Part shown: positions 44,664 to 51,953 of the stretch, piece by piece
Numbering within the stretch: position 1 is the stretch's first letter
How the letters are laid out: each line of letters starts with the position of its first letter
Assembly: GCF_023243045.1 (NCBI RefSeq)
Contig: NZ_JALKFX010000004.1
Coordinates: 1-64,000 of the forward strand
DNA: 64,000 nucleotides
From: Frankia sp. AgB32
GTDB lineage: Bacteria; Actinomycetota; Actinomycetes; Frankiales; Frankiaceae
Direction: 5' to 3'
The notes under the pieces: generated by a model
Database searches by the model: none
What the model was told of the DNA's origin: nothing
The model's input: only the letters and a program-made list of their open reading frames with translations
Made by a program: the position numbers and the translations under genes

Positions 44664-45642
44664 CGGTGCTTTCCCTTCCCTGCTCGGCTCCCTGCATGAC
44701 ACGGGCGAAATCGGCGACGATGTCGGCCGCCTGGCGTTCCTGCGAAATGTCGGCGCAGGAGCGGCCGCAGTACATCGCCATCTCCTCGACCCGGCCGCTG
44801 GTGGTGATGGTCGGTACCGCGGCGCTGTAGCGCGGCACCACGTATGCCTTTCCCTCGACCACCGTGCGGCCGATGAACTTCCTGGGCTGGTCCGGGTTGC
44901 GGGTGGCGTCCGTCGCGAGCACGCGGTGGCGTCGGCCCGGCCACCCGATCTCGTACACATCGGTGATCACCGTGTCGGCCTCGCCGGCGGTGCGGACCGC
45001 GGTCTTGAAGTACGGGTGGGCCATCGACTCCCGGGCGACCACGAACGCGGTGCCGAGCAGGACGCCGTCAGCTCCCGCGGCGACTGCCCTGGCAGCCTGC
45101 GCCGGCGAACCGATCCCGCCAGCCGCGACGAGACAGGCGTCGGGCAGGAGCGCGCGCAGTTCGGCGATCAGGTCGTCCCGATCCGGCGTACCGAGCAGAT
45201 GGCCGCCCGCCTCGACGCCCTGCGCCACCACGATCGCGCCGTGCCTGGCCGCGCGCACGCCGTCCTGGACGGTCCCGATCTGCACGACGAGTCGCCGTCC
45301 CGCGGCGGTGATCCGCTCGAGCACGGCGTCATCGGCCAGACCGAACAGGGACAGGTACACGTGCGGCGGCGTCTGGTCGAGGACCTGCGCGACCTGCCGG
45401 GCGAGTTCGTCCGAACCGACGACCTCCGGAATCAGGTTCACGCCGACCGGGCGGTCGGTTCCCGCGACCAGCCGCCCGAGCATGGCCGACAGTGCGCCGT
45501 CGACGAGCTTGTAACCGCCCGCGCAGCCCCCCGCGCCGGCCTCCGACACCGCGCAGGCCAGGTCCGGGCCCGCGACGCCGCCCATTCCCGACTGGAGCAG
45601 ACCCACCCGAAGTCCGAGCGCCGCTGCCAACGTGGTGCGCAT
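44590..45642 (-). CDS. Nitronate monooxygenase (NMO family)
   Basis: 350 residues, an FMN TIM-barrel of the 2-nitropropane dioxygenase / nitronate monooxygenase family. Visible motifs are LGLRVGLLQSGMGGVAGPDLA at the N terminus, RPVGVNLI, VVAQGVEAGGHLLG with the active-site His, CLVAAGGIGSPAQAARAVAAGADGVLLGT (phosphate grip) and YSAAVPTITTSGRVEEMAMYCG. These enzymes oxidise alkyl nitronates to an aldehyde or oxo compound plus nitrite. The ATG shares one base with the ligase stop (TGATG). In related cassettes, an NMO denitrifies a nitronate formed from carrier-bound glycine. The tight linkage with ligase, carrier and diiron oxygenase supports that role here. Confidence 0.85.
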   Translation of the reverse strand: MRTTLAAALGLRVGLLQSGMGGVAGPDLACAVSEAGAGGCAGGYKLVDGALSAMLGRLVAGTDRPVGVNLIPEVVGSDELARQVAQVLDQTPPHVYLSLFGLADDAVLERITAAGRRLVVQIGTVQDGVRAARHGAIVVAQGVEAGGHLLGTPDRDDLIAELRALLPDACLVAAGGIGSPAQAARAVAAGADGVLLGTAFVVARESMAHPYFKTAVRTAGEADTVITDVYEIGWPGRRHRVLATDATRNPDQPRKFIGRTVVEGKAYVVPRYSAAVPTITTSGRVEEMAMYCGRSCADISQERQAADIVADFARVMQGAEQGRESTDARLREPVPYGPHLPRGHAPDPHA

Positions 45643-46472
45643 CAGCCCAGGTTCTCCACCGCGGCCAGCGCGGTGGTGGTGTCGCCGAAGCGCTGGGTCA
45701 GGGTGTGGACCCAGCGCTCCAGGCCGAAGGCGAGGCAGCTCGTGTGCGCGGTGTCGCCGGCGGCCTGGATGGAGCACCGCTCGCCGAAGAAGTTCCGGTG
45801 GTAGTTCACGGAGCCGATCGACAGACCCTCGACGACGAACTCCTCCTTCACCGGGAACAGCCGCTGCATCTTGGCCTTGCCGCTGTTCGGGTCGAAGAAC
45901 GGATCGGTCGCCACCTCGACCTGGACGTTCAGCCCGAGCTGGGCGCAGAGCGACAGCACGGTCTGCTTGGCCCGCACGAGGTGCTGCTTGGCCCCGTCCT
46001 CCGGGCCGATGAAGACGATCTCCCGCATCGAGAAGCCCAGCAGCCGCTGGAGGCCGTCGTAGTGGTCCTCGTTGCGGAAGCAGGTGGCGACCGTGGTCCG
46101 CATCATCCCGGTGTCGGGCAGTGACGTGCCGGCGTGGTGAAGGTAGATGGCGTAGCAGGCCGCCGACGGCAGCGCGAAGGCGGCCGGTTCCATGATCTCT
46201 GGCGGGACGCTGCCCAGCGGTCGCGACGCCTCGGTCAGCAGCTTGCCAAGGCGGTGCGGGTCGAGCCTGGTCGCGGCCAGGCCCAGATGCGGGAAGTTGT
46301 CGAAGTAGTCGAAGAGGTCCAGGTCCTCGCACCGGATCAGGAACGGGAACCGGAGCTCCGGGGCCTGCCAGCCGTCGGCGAGGCGCAGGAACACCGCGTC
46401 GAGTGCCCGCAGCAGACGCAGCTGGTCGCCGTCGAGGACGGTCAGGCCGTTGTCGGTTGCTGTCGTCATCAC
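45642..46472 (-). CDS. Aminoacyl:carrier-protein ligase (class II synthetase-like)
   Basis: 276 residues resembling the catalytic core of class II (seryl/glycyl-type) tRNA synthetases but lacking any tRNA-binding domain. Motif 2 is CFRNEDHYDGLQRLLGF (about 131-147) and motif 3 is AFGLERWVHTL (about 248-258). Cys131 and Cys246 could be zinc ligands by analogy with Bradyrhizobium Bll0957. Such ligases adenylate glycine or alanine and load it on a small carrier protein. The carrier gene lies directly upstream, with overlapping ATGATGA codons, as in the characterised pairs. Glycine is the best guess for the substrate because of the downstream nitronate enzymes. Confidence 0.88.
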   Translation of the reverse strand: MMTTATDNGLTVLDGDQLRLLRALDAVFLRLADGWQAPELRFPFLIRCEDLDLFDYFDNFPHLGLAATRLDPHRLGKLLTEASRPLGSVPPEIMEPAAFALPSAACYAIYLHHAGTSLPDTGMMRTTVATCFRNEDHYDGLQRLLGFSMREIVFIGPEDGAKQHLVRAKQTVLSLCAQLGLNVQVEVATDPFFDPNSGKAKMQRLFPVKEEFVVEGLSIGSVNYHRNFFGERCSIQAAGDTAHTSCLAFGLERWVHTLTQRFGDTTTALAAVENLG

Positions 46473-46714
46473 GCCGCCTTCTGTGTGAAGAATCGCGCTT
46501 CGATCGCGTTGAGAGTGCGGAAGTCGTCCAGGTCCAGGTCTTCCGGATCGATCGGCTCGCCAGCCAACTCCTCAAGCAGGAAGATGAATTCGACGAAGGC
46601 CAGCGAATTGATGGCCCGACTGTCGATCAGATCGAAGTCGCCGTCCAGCCGGTCGAGCTTGGGATTGCGCCCCAGAATGAACTCCTGGACCGATCGCATG
46701 GCCTCGGTCGTCAT
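46469..46714 (-). CDS. Small carrier protein, partner of the aminoacyl ligase
   Basis: 81 residues. LDGDFDLIDSRAINSLAFVEFIFLLEEL contains the modification site in INSLAF, where the Ser should carry phosphopantetheine. EDLDLDDFRTLNAIEARFF forms the last helices, a pattern shared with carriers paired to aaRS-like ligases. It overlaps both the diiron oxygenase stop (ATGA) and the ligase start. It should carry the amino acid during N-oxidation. Confidence 0.88.
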   Translation of the reverse strand: MTTEAMRSVQEFILGRNPKLDRLDGDFDLIDSRAINSLAFVEFIFLLEELAGEPIDPEDLDLDDFRTLNAIEARFFTQKAA

Positions 46715-47592
46715 GCGGCTGAACCTCCGACGCTCACGCCCGACCTGTTGAGGAACCGCCTGGTCCGCTTCAGCACCTGATCATGCGCCGCCCTCCTGGC
46801 GGGATGTTCCAGCGCGCGCCGCCGCAGGTTCAGCGCGTCCGGAATGCCGGCGTCACGGTAGGCAGCGGGGTTGTAGAGGGTGGCGATGCTGTACTGCAGA
46901 TAGTCCTCGAGGTACTCGGCGATCACAGGGATCTCCGCGGGATCGCGCCTGGCCACCTGCTCAAGGAGGCCAGTGAACATCATCCGACCGAACGCGACAT
47001 GCCGGCTCTCGTCCTGGTGGTGCACCCGGTTGATCTCGCGGGCGATGCGCGGTAGCGTCTCGTCGGTCGCCATGTATGCGTTGTAGTGGTCGACAATCTC
47101 CTCAAAGATCAACACGCGTGCGAACACGACCAGCTCGCGGGCCGGCGGTGAGAGGTGGTCCATCGAGCCGGCCGCCAGCCTCGGTTGCGCCGGATACAGC
47201 TTGCCGTCGTAGCGCAGGCAGAACTCGGCGAACAACCACATGTGCTCGTTCTCTTCGCCGATGAAGTGGTGGAGGAACTCCGAGACCCCCGCGTAGGCGC
47301 GCTCATGAATGCGCATGACCACTTCGCTCAGCAGCTCGCGGATGCCGTGGATGTTGAGGCTGAAGAAGTTGATCGCCTCGTATCTGGTCAGCGCGAGCTG
47401 CTGGTCGCGGGTCAGCTCGTCCCACATCTCCGTACCCGCCAGCGTGGTCAGGCTCTCGCTCATCCACGGTCGGTCGGCCTCGATGGCTTCGGGCCAGTCG
47501 AAGGCGGTGTACGGGTTGTAGTAGTCGGACTTCGCCATCTGCTCCAACCGGTCCAGGTCCAGCACGACCGGCTCGATATCGCGTACCACCAT
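46711..47592 (-). CDS. AurF-like diiron N-oxygenase
   Basis: 293 residues of the AurF/p-aminobenzoate N-oxygenase superfamily, an all-helical diiron protein. Candidate ligands are Glu72 (RYEAINFF), Glu114 and His117 in GEENEHMW, Glu165 and His169 in FEEIVDHY, and His191/Glu195/His198 in RVHHQDESRHVAFG. The family oxidises amino groups stepwise to hydroxylamine, nitroso and nitro. In the enteromycin pathway a relative converts carrier-bound glycine to a nitronate. The gene order, oxygenase-carrier-ligase-NMO with overlapping codons, supports the same chemistry. GGAGA lies nine bases before the ATG. Confidence 0.87.
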   Translation of the reverse strand: MVVRDIEPVVLDLDRLEQMAKSDYYNPYTAFDWPEAIEADRPWMSESLTTLAGTEMWDELTRDQQLALTRYEAINFFSLNIHGIRELLSEVVMRIHERAYAGVSEFLHHFIGEENEHMWLFAEFCLRYDGKLYPAQPRLAAGSMDHLSPPARELVVFARVLIFEEIVDHYNAYMATDETLPRIAREINRVHHQDESRHVAFGRMMFTGLLEQVARRDPAEIPVIAEYLEDYLQYSIATLYNPAAYRDAGIPDALNLRRRALEHPARRAAHDQVLKRTRRFLNRSGVSVGGSAA

Positions 47593-47606
47593 GTGCAATC
47601 GTCTCC

Positions 47607-48578
47607 TCAACGCACCGATCGGATATCCGCACGCACGTGGACCGGCGTGCGTGAGCCGCACTCGTGATAGCCCAGCGGCGCGCCGCCAGCAGCGGTGGAC
47701 GGAATGACCTTGTTGTAGATCGACCCGAGGCACAGCTCCTGGAAGTCGTCGGTGCTCGCGGAGAGCCGCGCGGCGAGCAGGGCCTTGGCGATGTCGATGG
47801 TCCTGAGCCTGCCGTCGTCGTCCTCGACCTCGACGCAGGCATGCGGCAGATCGAGGGCGCCGCCGACCACCCCGCAGAACCAGCCCCGCCTCGCCTCGGC
47901 CCGATATCCGGCGTCCCGGAAGCGCGCGGCCAGCAGCAGGCTGGCCGCGATGCAGCTCGTCACGCCCAGCTCGTGCACCAGCGCGTAGTCGACCTGCATG
48001 GGCACGGGGATCATGTGCCAGCGATAGCCGGCGGCCAGATACTCGCCGGTCAGCCGCCGCAACTCGGCGGAGAGCACCGGAGTCCGCGCACCCGTCGTGG
48101 TCACCGTGGCGGTGTAGGTGGCCGACCCCGACGCCGGTGCCGGTGCCGTCACGTCGGTGACGCTCCCGCCGAACCGGACGATGTCCGGTTCCTCTAGCCG
48201 CCACGGGGCCTCGCCCGCACAGTCGACACACTCCAACCTGGCCTGGAACTCCCAGGTCCGCTCGCGCAGCAGGTCGTCCACTGGCCGGGTCGCGAACCGG
48301 AAGAGCATGCGGAACGCAAGTTCCGGCTGGGTCGTCGAGGTGTTCGAGTACATGCCGAGGTTATAGAGATCGTTCGGGTCGAAGTGACGGACACCGGACC
48401 GGTCCTCGTGGGGCAGTCCGGCAGCGACGAGCCGATCCATCTCCGCCGGACCGCAGCGCAGCATTTCCTGCGCCACCGATTCCGGCTGACTCCGACTGGC
48501 ATATTGAGCGGGAATGAATTCGATGGATTCAGCCACCTTTTCCCAGGGCGTATCCACCGCTACAGGTCGGCCCGACAC
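47607..48578 (-). CDS. Transglutaminase-like protein
   Basis: 323 residues with a papain-like transglutaminase core in the C-terminal half. The nucleophile is Cys209 in GVTSCIAASLLLA, His246 lies in DLPHACVEVED and Asp262 in TIDIAKALL, a full triad. The N-terminal half (about 1-180) includes RTWEFQARLECVDCAGEAPW and is not recognised. Relatives act as proteases, or, as with AdmF in andrimid biosynthesis, form amide bonds between carrier-bound acyl groups. As first gene of the nitronate cassette it could join the glycine-derived unit to another chain. The GTG has GGGAGA six bases upstream; the diiron oxygenase follows after 14 bases. Confidence 0.78.
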   Translation of the reverse strand: MSGRPVAVDTPWEKVAESIEFIPAQYASRSQPESVAQEMLRCGPAEMDRLVAAGLPHEDRSGVRHFDPNDLYNLGMYSNTSTTQPELAFRMLFRFATRPVDDLLRERTWEFQARLECVDCAGEAPWRLEEPDIVRFGGSVTDVTAPAPASGSATYTATVTTTGARTPVLSAELRRLTGEYLAAGYRWHMIPVPMQVDYALVHELGVTSCIAASLLLAARFRDAGYRAEARRGWFCGVVGGALDLPHACVEVEDDDGRLRTIDIAKALLAARLSASTDDFQELCLGSIYNKVIPSTAAGGAPLGYHECGSRTPVHVRADIRSVR

Positions 48579-49093
48579 AGTCCATCTCCCGAGGCATGAT
48601 CAGCACGAGGGAAAACGCAGCCGCGTCGACGGTGTCGGCGACGAGATCCGCCACCGCGGCGCAGTACCGCAGCTGTTCCCTCGAGTTCTTCGTCAAATAC
48701 GTGGACACTCTCGATCGGCCCGCCGCGGCCGGCTCGATGCGCTCGACGCCTCTACCGAGACCACTGGTGGGCAGGCAAATACGCCGACTTCTACCGCCGT
48801 CAGATTACCTACGAGACAAGCCCGACGGAACATGCGGAACACACTCTCGCGAGTGCATGCGTCACGGTATGGATGCGCACCCCGTCACGAGTCACTTCCC
48901 TAACCGAACCCTCGTTCCCCATCAACCCCTATCACACCCTTAGTCAATCCCAATGGGTGACGCACGTAGGGGTCGAGGTGGGGTGTCTGCGGTTCACGAC
49001 CGCACCGTAGAATCGAGCAGGAGCCAAATTTGGCATTAATTATCCGTGCTCGGGCCCACGAATTTGCCGACTATCACGGGAGCCATACGACCA
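48579..49093. promoter_or_regulatory. Divergent promoter region between nitronate cassette and KS/NRPS genes
   Basis: About 515 bases without a credible gene, less G+C-rich than its flanks, separating two divergent operons. An inverted pair ACCCCTA (48925-48931) and TAGGGGT (48967-48973) lies near its centre and could be an activator site, for instance for the LAL protein. GGGAG at 49078-49082 is the ribosome site of the KS gene, eleven bases before its ATG. Confidence 0.5.
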
Positions 49094-51931
49094 ATGGCTG
49101 ATGAAGAGAAGCTGCGTCAGTACCTGAGGAAGGCAACCAGCGATCTGCGGCGTATCTCCCGGAAGCTGCAAGAGGCCGAACTCAGGGATTCCGAGCCCGT
49201 CGCGATCGTCGGCATGGGCTGCCGGCTGCCACCTGACCTGCGTTCCGCGGCGGATCTCTGGCGGTTCGTGGCCGGCGAGGGCGACGGCATCTCGCCTTTT
49301 CCCGACGACCGGGGATGGGGCGCCGTCGGCGTTCCCGGGGACGGCGCCCCGGTGGCACCGGAGCCAACGGCGCGCCGGGGAGGATTCGTGGCCGGCGCCG
49401 ACCGGTTCGATGCCGAGTTCTTCGGCATCGGCGAACACGAGGCGTTGGCGATGGATCCGCAACAGCGGCTGCTCCTGGAAACCGCGTGGGACGCGGTCGA
49501 CCATGCCGGCCTTGATCCCGCCGGCCTGCGCGGGACGCCGACAGGCGTCTACGCCGGTGTCTCCTACTGCAACTACGGCGCCGGGCCGCAGCCGGCGCTC
49601 CCCACCGGAGTCAGGGAACAGCTGATCCTCGGCGGCGCCCCGAGCACGGCCTCGGGCCGGGTCGCCTATGCCCTGGGCCTGCACGGACCGGCCATCAGCG
49701 TCGACACGGCCTGCTCGTCCTCGCTCGTCGCCATCCACCTGGCCTGTCAGGGACTGCGGCGCGGCGACTGCGAGCTCGCGCTGGCCGGCGGCGTCACGAT
49801 CATGGCCACGCCGGACGTCGTCATCGAGTTCGGCCGCCGCGGCGCTCTCGCCGGGGACGGCAGCTGCAAGCCCTTCGCCGCCGCCGCGGACGGCATCGGA
49901 TTCGGCGAAGGCGCCGGGATGCTGGTGCTGGAACGCCTCTCCGTTGCTCTGCGGCGCGGTCACGACGTGCTCGCGGTGATCCGCGGGTCGGCTGTCAACC
50001 AGGACGGAGCGACGAACGGGCTGACCTCACCGAGCCGCGCGGCGCAGGAGGCGGTCATCCGGGCGGCGCTGGCGGACGCCGGGCTCGCCCCCGACCAGGT
50101 GGATGCGGTCGAAGCGCACGGTACCGGCACACCGCTGGGTGACTCGATCGAGGCTGAGGCGGTCATCGCCACGTACGGCGAGACCAGGATGGCCGACCGG
50201 CCGCTGCGGTTGGGCTCGGTCAAGTCGAACATCGGCCACACGCAGACCGCGTCCGGGGTGGCGAGCGTGATCAAGATGGTGATGTCCATCCGCTCGGCAA
50301 CGCACTCGCGAACGCTGCACATCGACCAGCCGTCCACCTACGTCGACTGGTCCGCCGGGACGGTCCTGCTGACCGCCGAGTCGGCTCCCTGGCCGTCTCC
50401 CGGTCGGCCCCGGCGGGCCGGCGTGTCCTCCTTCGGCATCAGCGGCACCAACGCACACCTGATCCTCGAGGAACATGCCGCCGACGCGTCCGCCCCGGCG
50501 CCGGACGACGCCGACGGGGCCTGCACGCCGTGGGTGCTCTCAGCGAAGTCCGAGCCAGCACTGCGCGCCATGGCCCTGGAACTCGGCGACTTCCTCACCT
50601 CCACGCCTGCCCACACCGCGGCGGTCGCGCGGTCGCTCGCCCGCACGAGGACGGGATTCAAGCACCGTGCGGTCAGCATGGGCGCCTCCGCCGACGAGCA
50701 TCGCGCCGCGCTCGCGGCGCTGGCCCGCGGCGAGGAGAGGCCCGGTCTGGTGACCGGTGTGGGCACCGCCGCGACGACGGCCGTCGTGTTCACCGGCCGC
50801 GAGCCGGGAGCCGCCGGCTCGACCCGGAGGCTGGCGGAACGCTGGCCCGCCTTCGCCGAGGCCCACGGCGAGGTGTGCACCCGGCTGGAACGCCATCTCG
50901 ACCGCCCGGTGCCGGCGTACCCGCACGCTGCCGTGTTCGCCCTTCAGGTGGCGCTGTACCGCCTGATCAGTTCGTGCGGAGTGACGCCGGACCTCGTCGC
51001 CGGCACGGGAATCGGCGAGATCACCGCGGCTCATGCCGCCGGCGTCCTGTCCCTGGACGACGCCACCGCGCTCGCGGCCGCCGCCGCGCGGGCGATCGAC
51101 GCCGGGAACGGGGACGGGAACGGGAACGGGAACGGGCTGCGGGTCACCGCCGAGCGGGTGGGCTACGCCACGCCGCGTATCGCGATCCTCTCCCCTGGCG
51201 AACCCGGCCGTCCGGACTACTGGGCGGCCGGCGAGTTCCTGCGAACCGGCGCCGAGGACGCCGTGTCCGGCGTGCGGTCGCGGGGCGCGACGAGCTGCCT
51301 GGATCTTGATCCGGGCGCCATCGTCACCGAGGAGGTACTGCTCGCCCGCCTCGCGACGGCGTACGCGGCCGGAACGGCGGTGTCGTGGGAAGCCGTCCTC
51401 GCCGGTACGAACGCCGGCCACCTCCGCCTGCCCGGCTACCCGTTCCAGCGCAGGCGCTACTGGATCGACCCGGCGGCCACCCGCGGCCGAGGCGGGAACG
51501 ACGAATCCGATCCGGGCGAGCGGGCGGCGGCCCTCACCGCGCTGGACACCGCCGAGCCGTGGGACGTCGACCAGCTCTCGCGGCTCGCCGTGGAGGATCC
51601 GCAGACGGCCCGCCAGACGCTCACGGACCTGCTGTTCGTCCGGGTGAGCGCGTTGGTCGACGGGCTCGCGGAGGACCGGGAGAGCCAGCGCGCCCGGTTC
51701 CCCGACACCCGGCTGGGTGAACTCGGCATGGACTCGCTGCGAACGATGCGGCTGCGGGACCAGTTCCGCACGGAGCTTCTCGTGGACGTCCCGCCGCAGC
51801 GCCTTCTGGGCGACACGACCGTGGCGGACATCGTCGACCTGGTCTGCGGGTCGCTTGCCGCCCGCTTCCTCGTCGTCGCCGACGCCACGGCAGCCGAGGC
51901 ACCCGGACTGATGGAAGAACTCATCCTGTAA
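49094..51931 (+). CDS. PKS protein KS-(inactive AT)-ACP
   Basis: 945 residues. An N-terminal coiled-coil docking segment (EEKLRQYLRKATSDLRRISR, 4-23) precedes an intact KS: Cys207 in DTACSSS, His342 in AHGTGTP and His382 in SNIGHTQ. The AT region (about 560-790) is degenerate. The FTGxG entry reads FTGREPGA, the GHSxG elbow reads GTGIGE (637-642) with no Ser, and the small subdomain is replaced by a short linker with a GNGDGNGNGNG run. The post-AT LPGYPFQRRRYW remains. The ACP near the end has GMDS with Ser881. The extender must come from another AT, or the KS joins preloaded acyl carriers. It is followed after 22 bases by the NRPS gene. Confidence 0.88.
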   Translation: MADEEKLRQYLRKATSDLRRISRKLQEAELRDSEPVAIVGMGCRLPPDLRSAADLWRFVAGEGDGISPFPDDRGWGAVGVPGDGAPVAPEPTARRGGFVAGADRFDAEFFGIGEHEALAMDPQQRLLLETAWDAVDHAGLDPAGLRGTPTGVYAGVSYCNYGAGPQPALPTGVREQLILGGAPSTASGRVAYALGLHGPAISVDTACSSSLVAIHLACQGLRRGDCELALAGGVTIMATPDVVIEFGRRGALAGDGSCKPFAAAADGIGFGEGAGMLVLERLSVALRRGHDVLAVIRGSAVNQDGATNGLTSPSRAAQEAVIRAALADAGLAPDQVDAVEAHGTGTPLGDSIEAEAVIATYGETRMADRPLRLGSVKSNIGHTQTASGVASVIKMVMSIRSATHSRTLHIDQPSTYVDWSAGTVLLTAESAPWPSPGRPRRAGVSSFGISGTNAHLILEEHAADASAPAPDDADGACTPWVLSAKSEPALRAMALELGDFLTSTPAHTAAVARSLARTRTGFKHRAVSMGASADEHRAALAALARGEERPGLVTGVGTAATTAVVFTGREPGAAGSTRRLAERWPAFAEAHGEVCTRLERHLDRPVPAYPHAAVFALQVALYRLISSCGVTPDLVAGTGIGEITAAHAAGVLSLDDATALAAAAARAIDAGNGDGNGNGNGLRVTAERVGYATPRIAILSPGEPGRPDYWAAGEFLRTGAEDAVSGVRSRGATSCLDLDPGAIVTEEVLLARLATAYAAGTAVSWEAVLAGTNAGHLRLPGYPFQRRRYWIDPAATRGRGGNDESDPGERAAALTALDTAEPWDVDQLSRLAVEDPQTARQTLTDLLFVRVSALVDGLAEDRESQRARFPDTRLGELGMDSLRTMRLRDQFRTELLVDVPPQRLLGDTTVADIVDLVCGSLAARFLVVADATAAEAPGLMEELIL
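51110..51138 (+). repeat. GGGAAC short tandem repeats in the degenerate AT
   Basis: Imperfect copies of a six-base GGGAAC/GGGGAC unit encode a Gly-Asn-rich linker at residues 671-681, exactly where the AT small subdomain is missing. It looks like slippage filling a deletion. Confidence 0.7.
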
Positions 51932-51953
51932 GCCCCGCCCGGAAGGCAGGCAC

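Noticed and set aside
45642-46472. A true tRNA synthetase
   Set aside because: Only the class II catalytic core is present, with no tRNA-binding region, and the gene overlaps a small carrier protein gene, as in aminoacyl:carrier-protein ligases.
48596-48943. Small plus-strand open frames in the central intergenic region
   Set aside because: No ribosome site or similarity, and they run against the promoter of a divergent operon.
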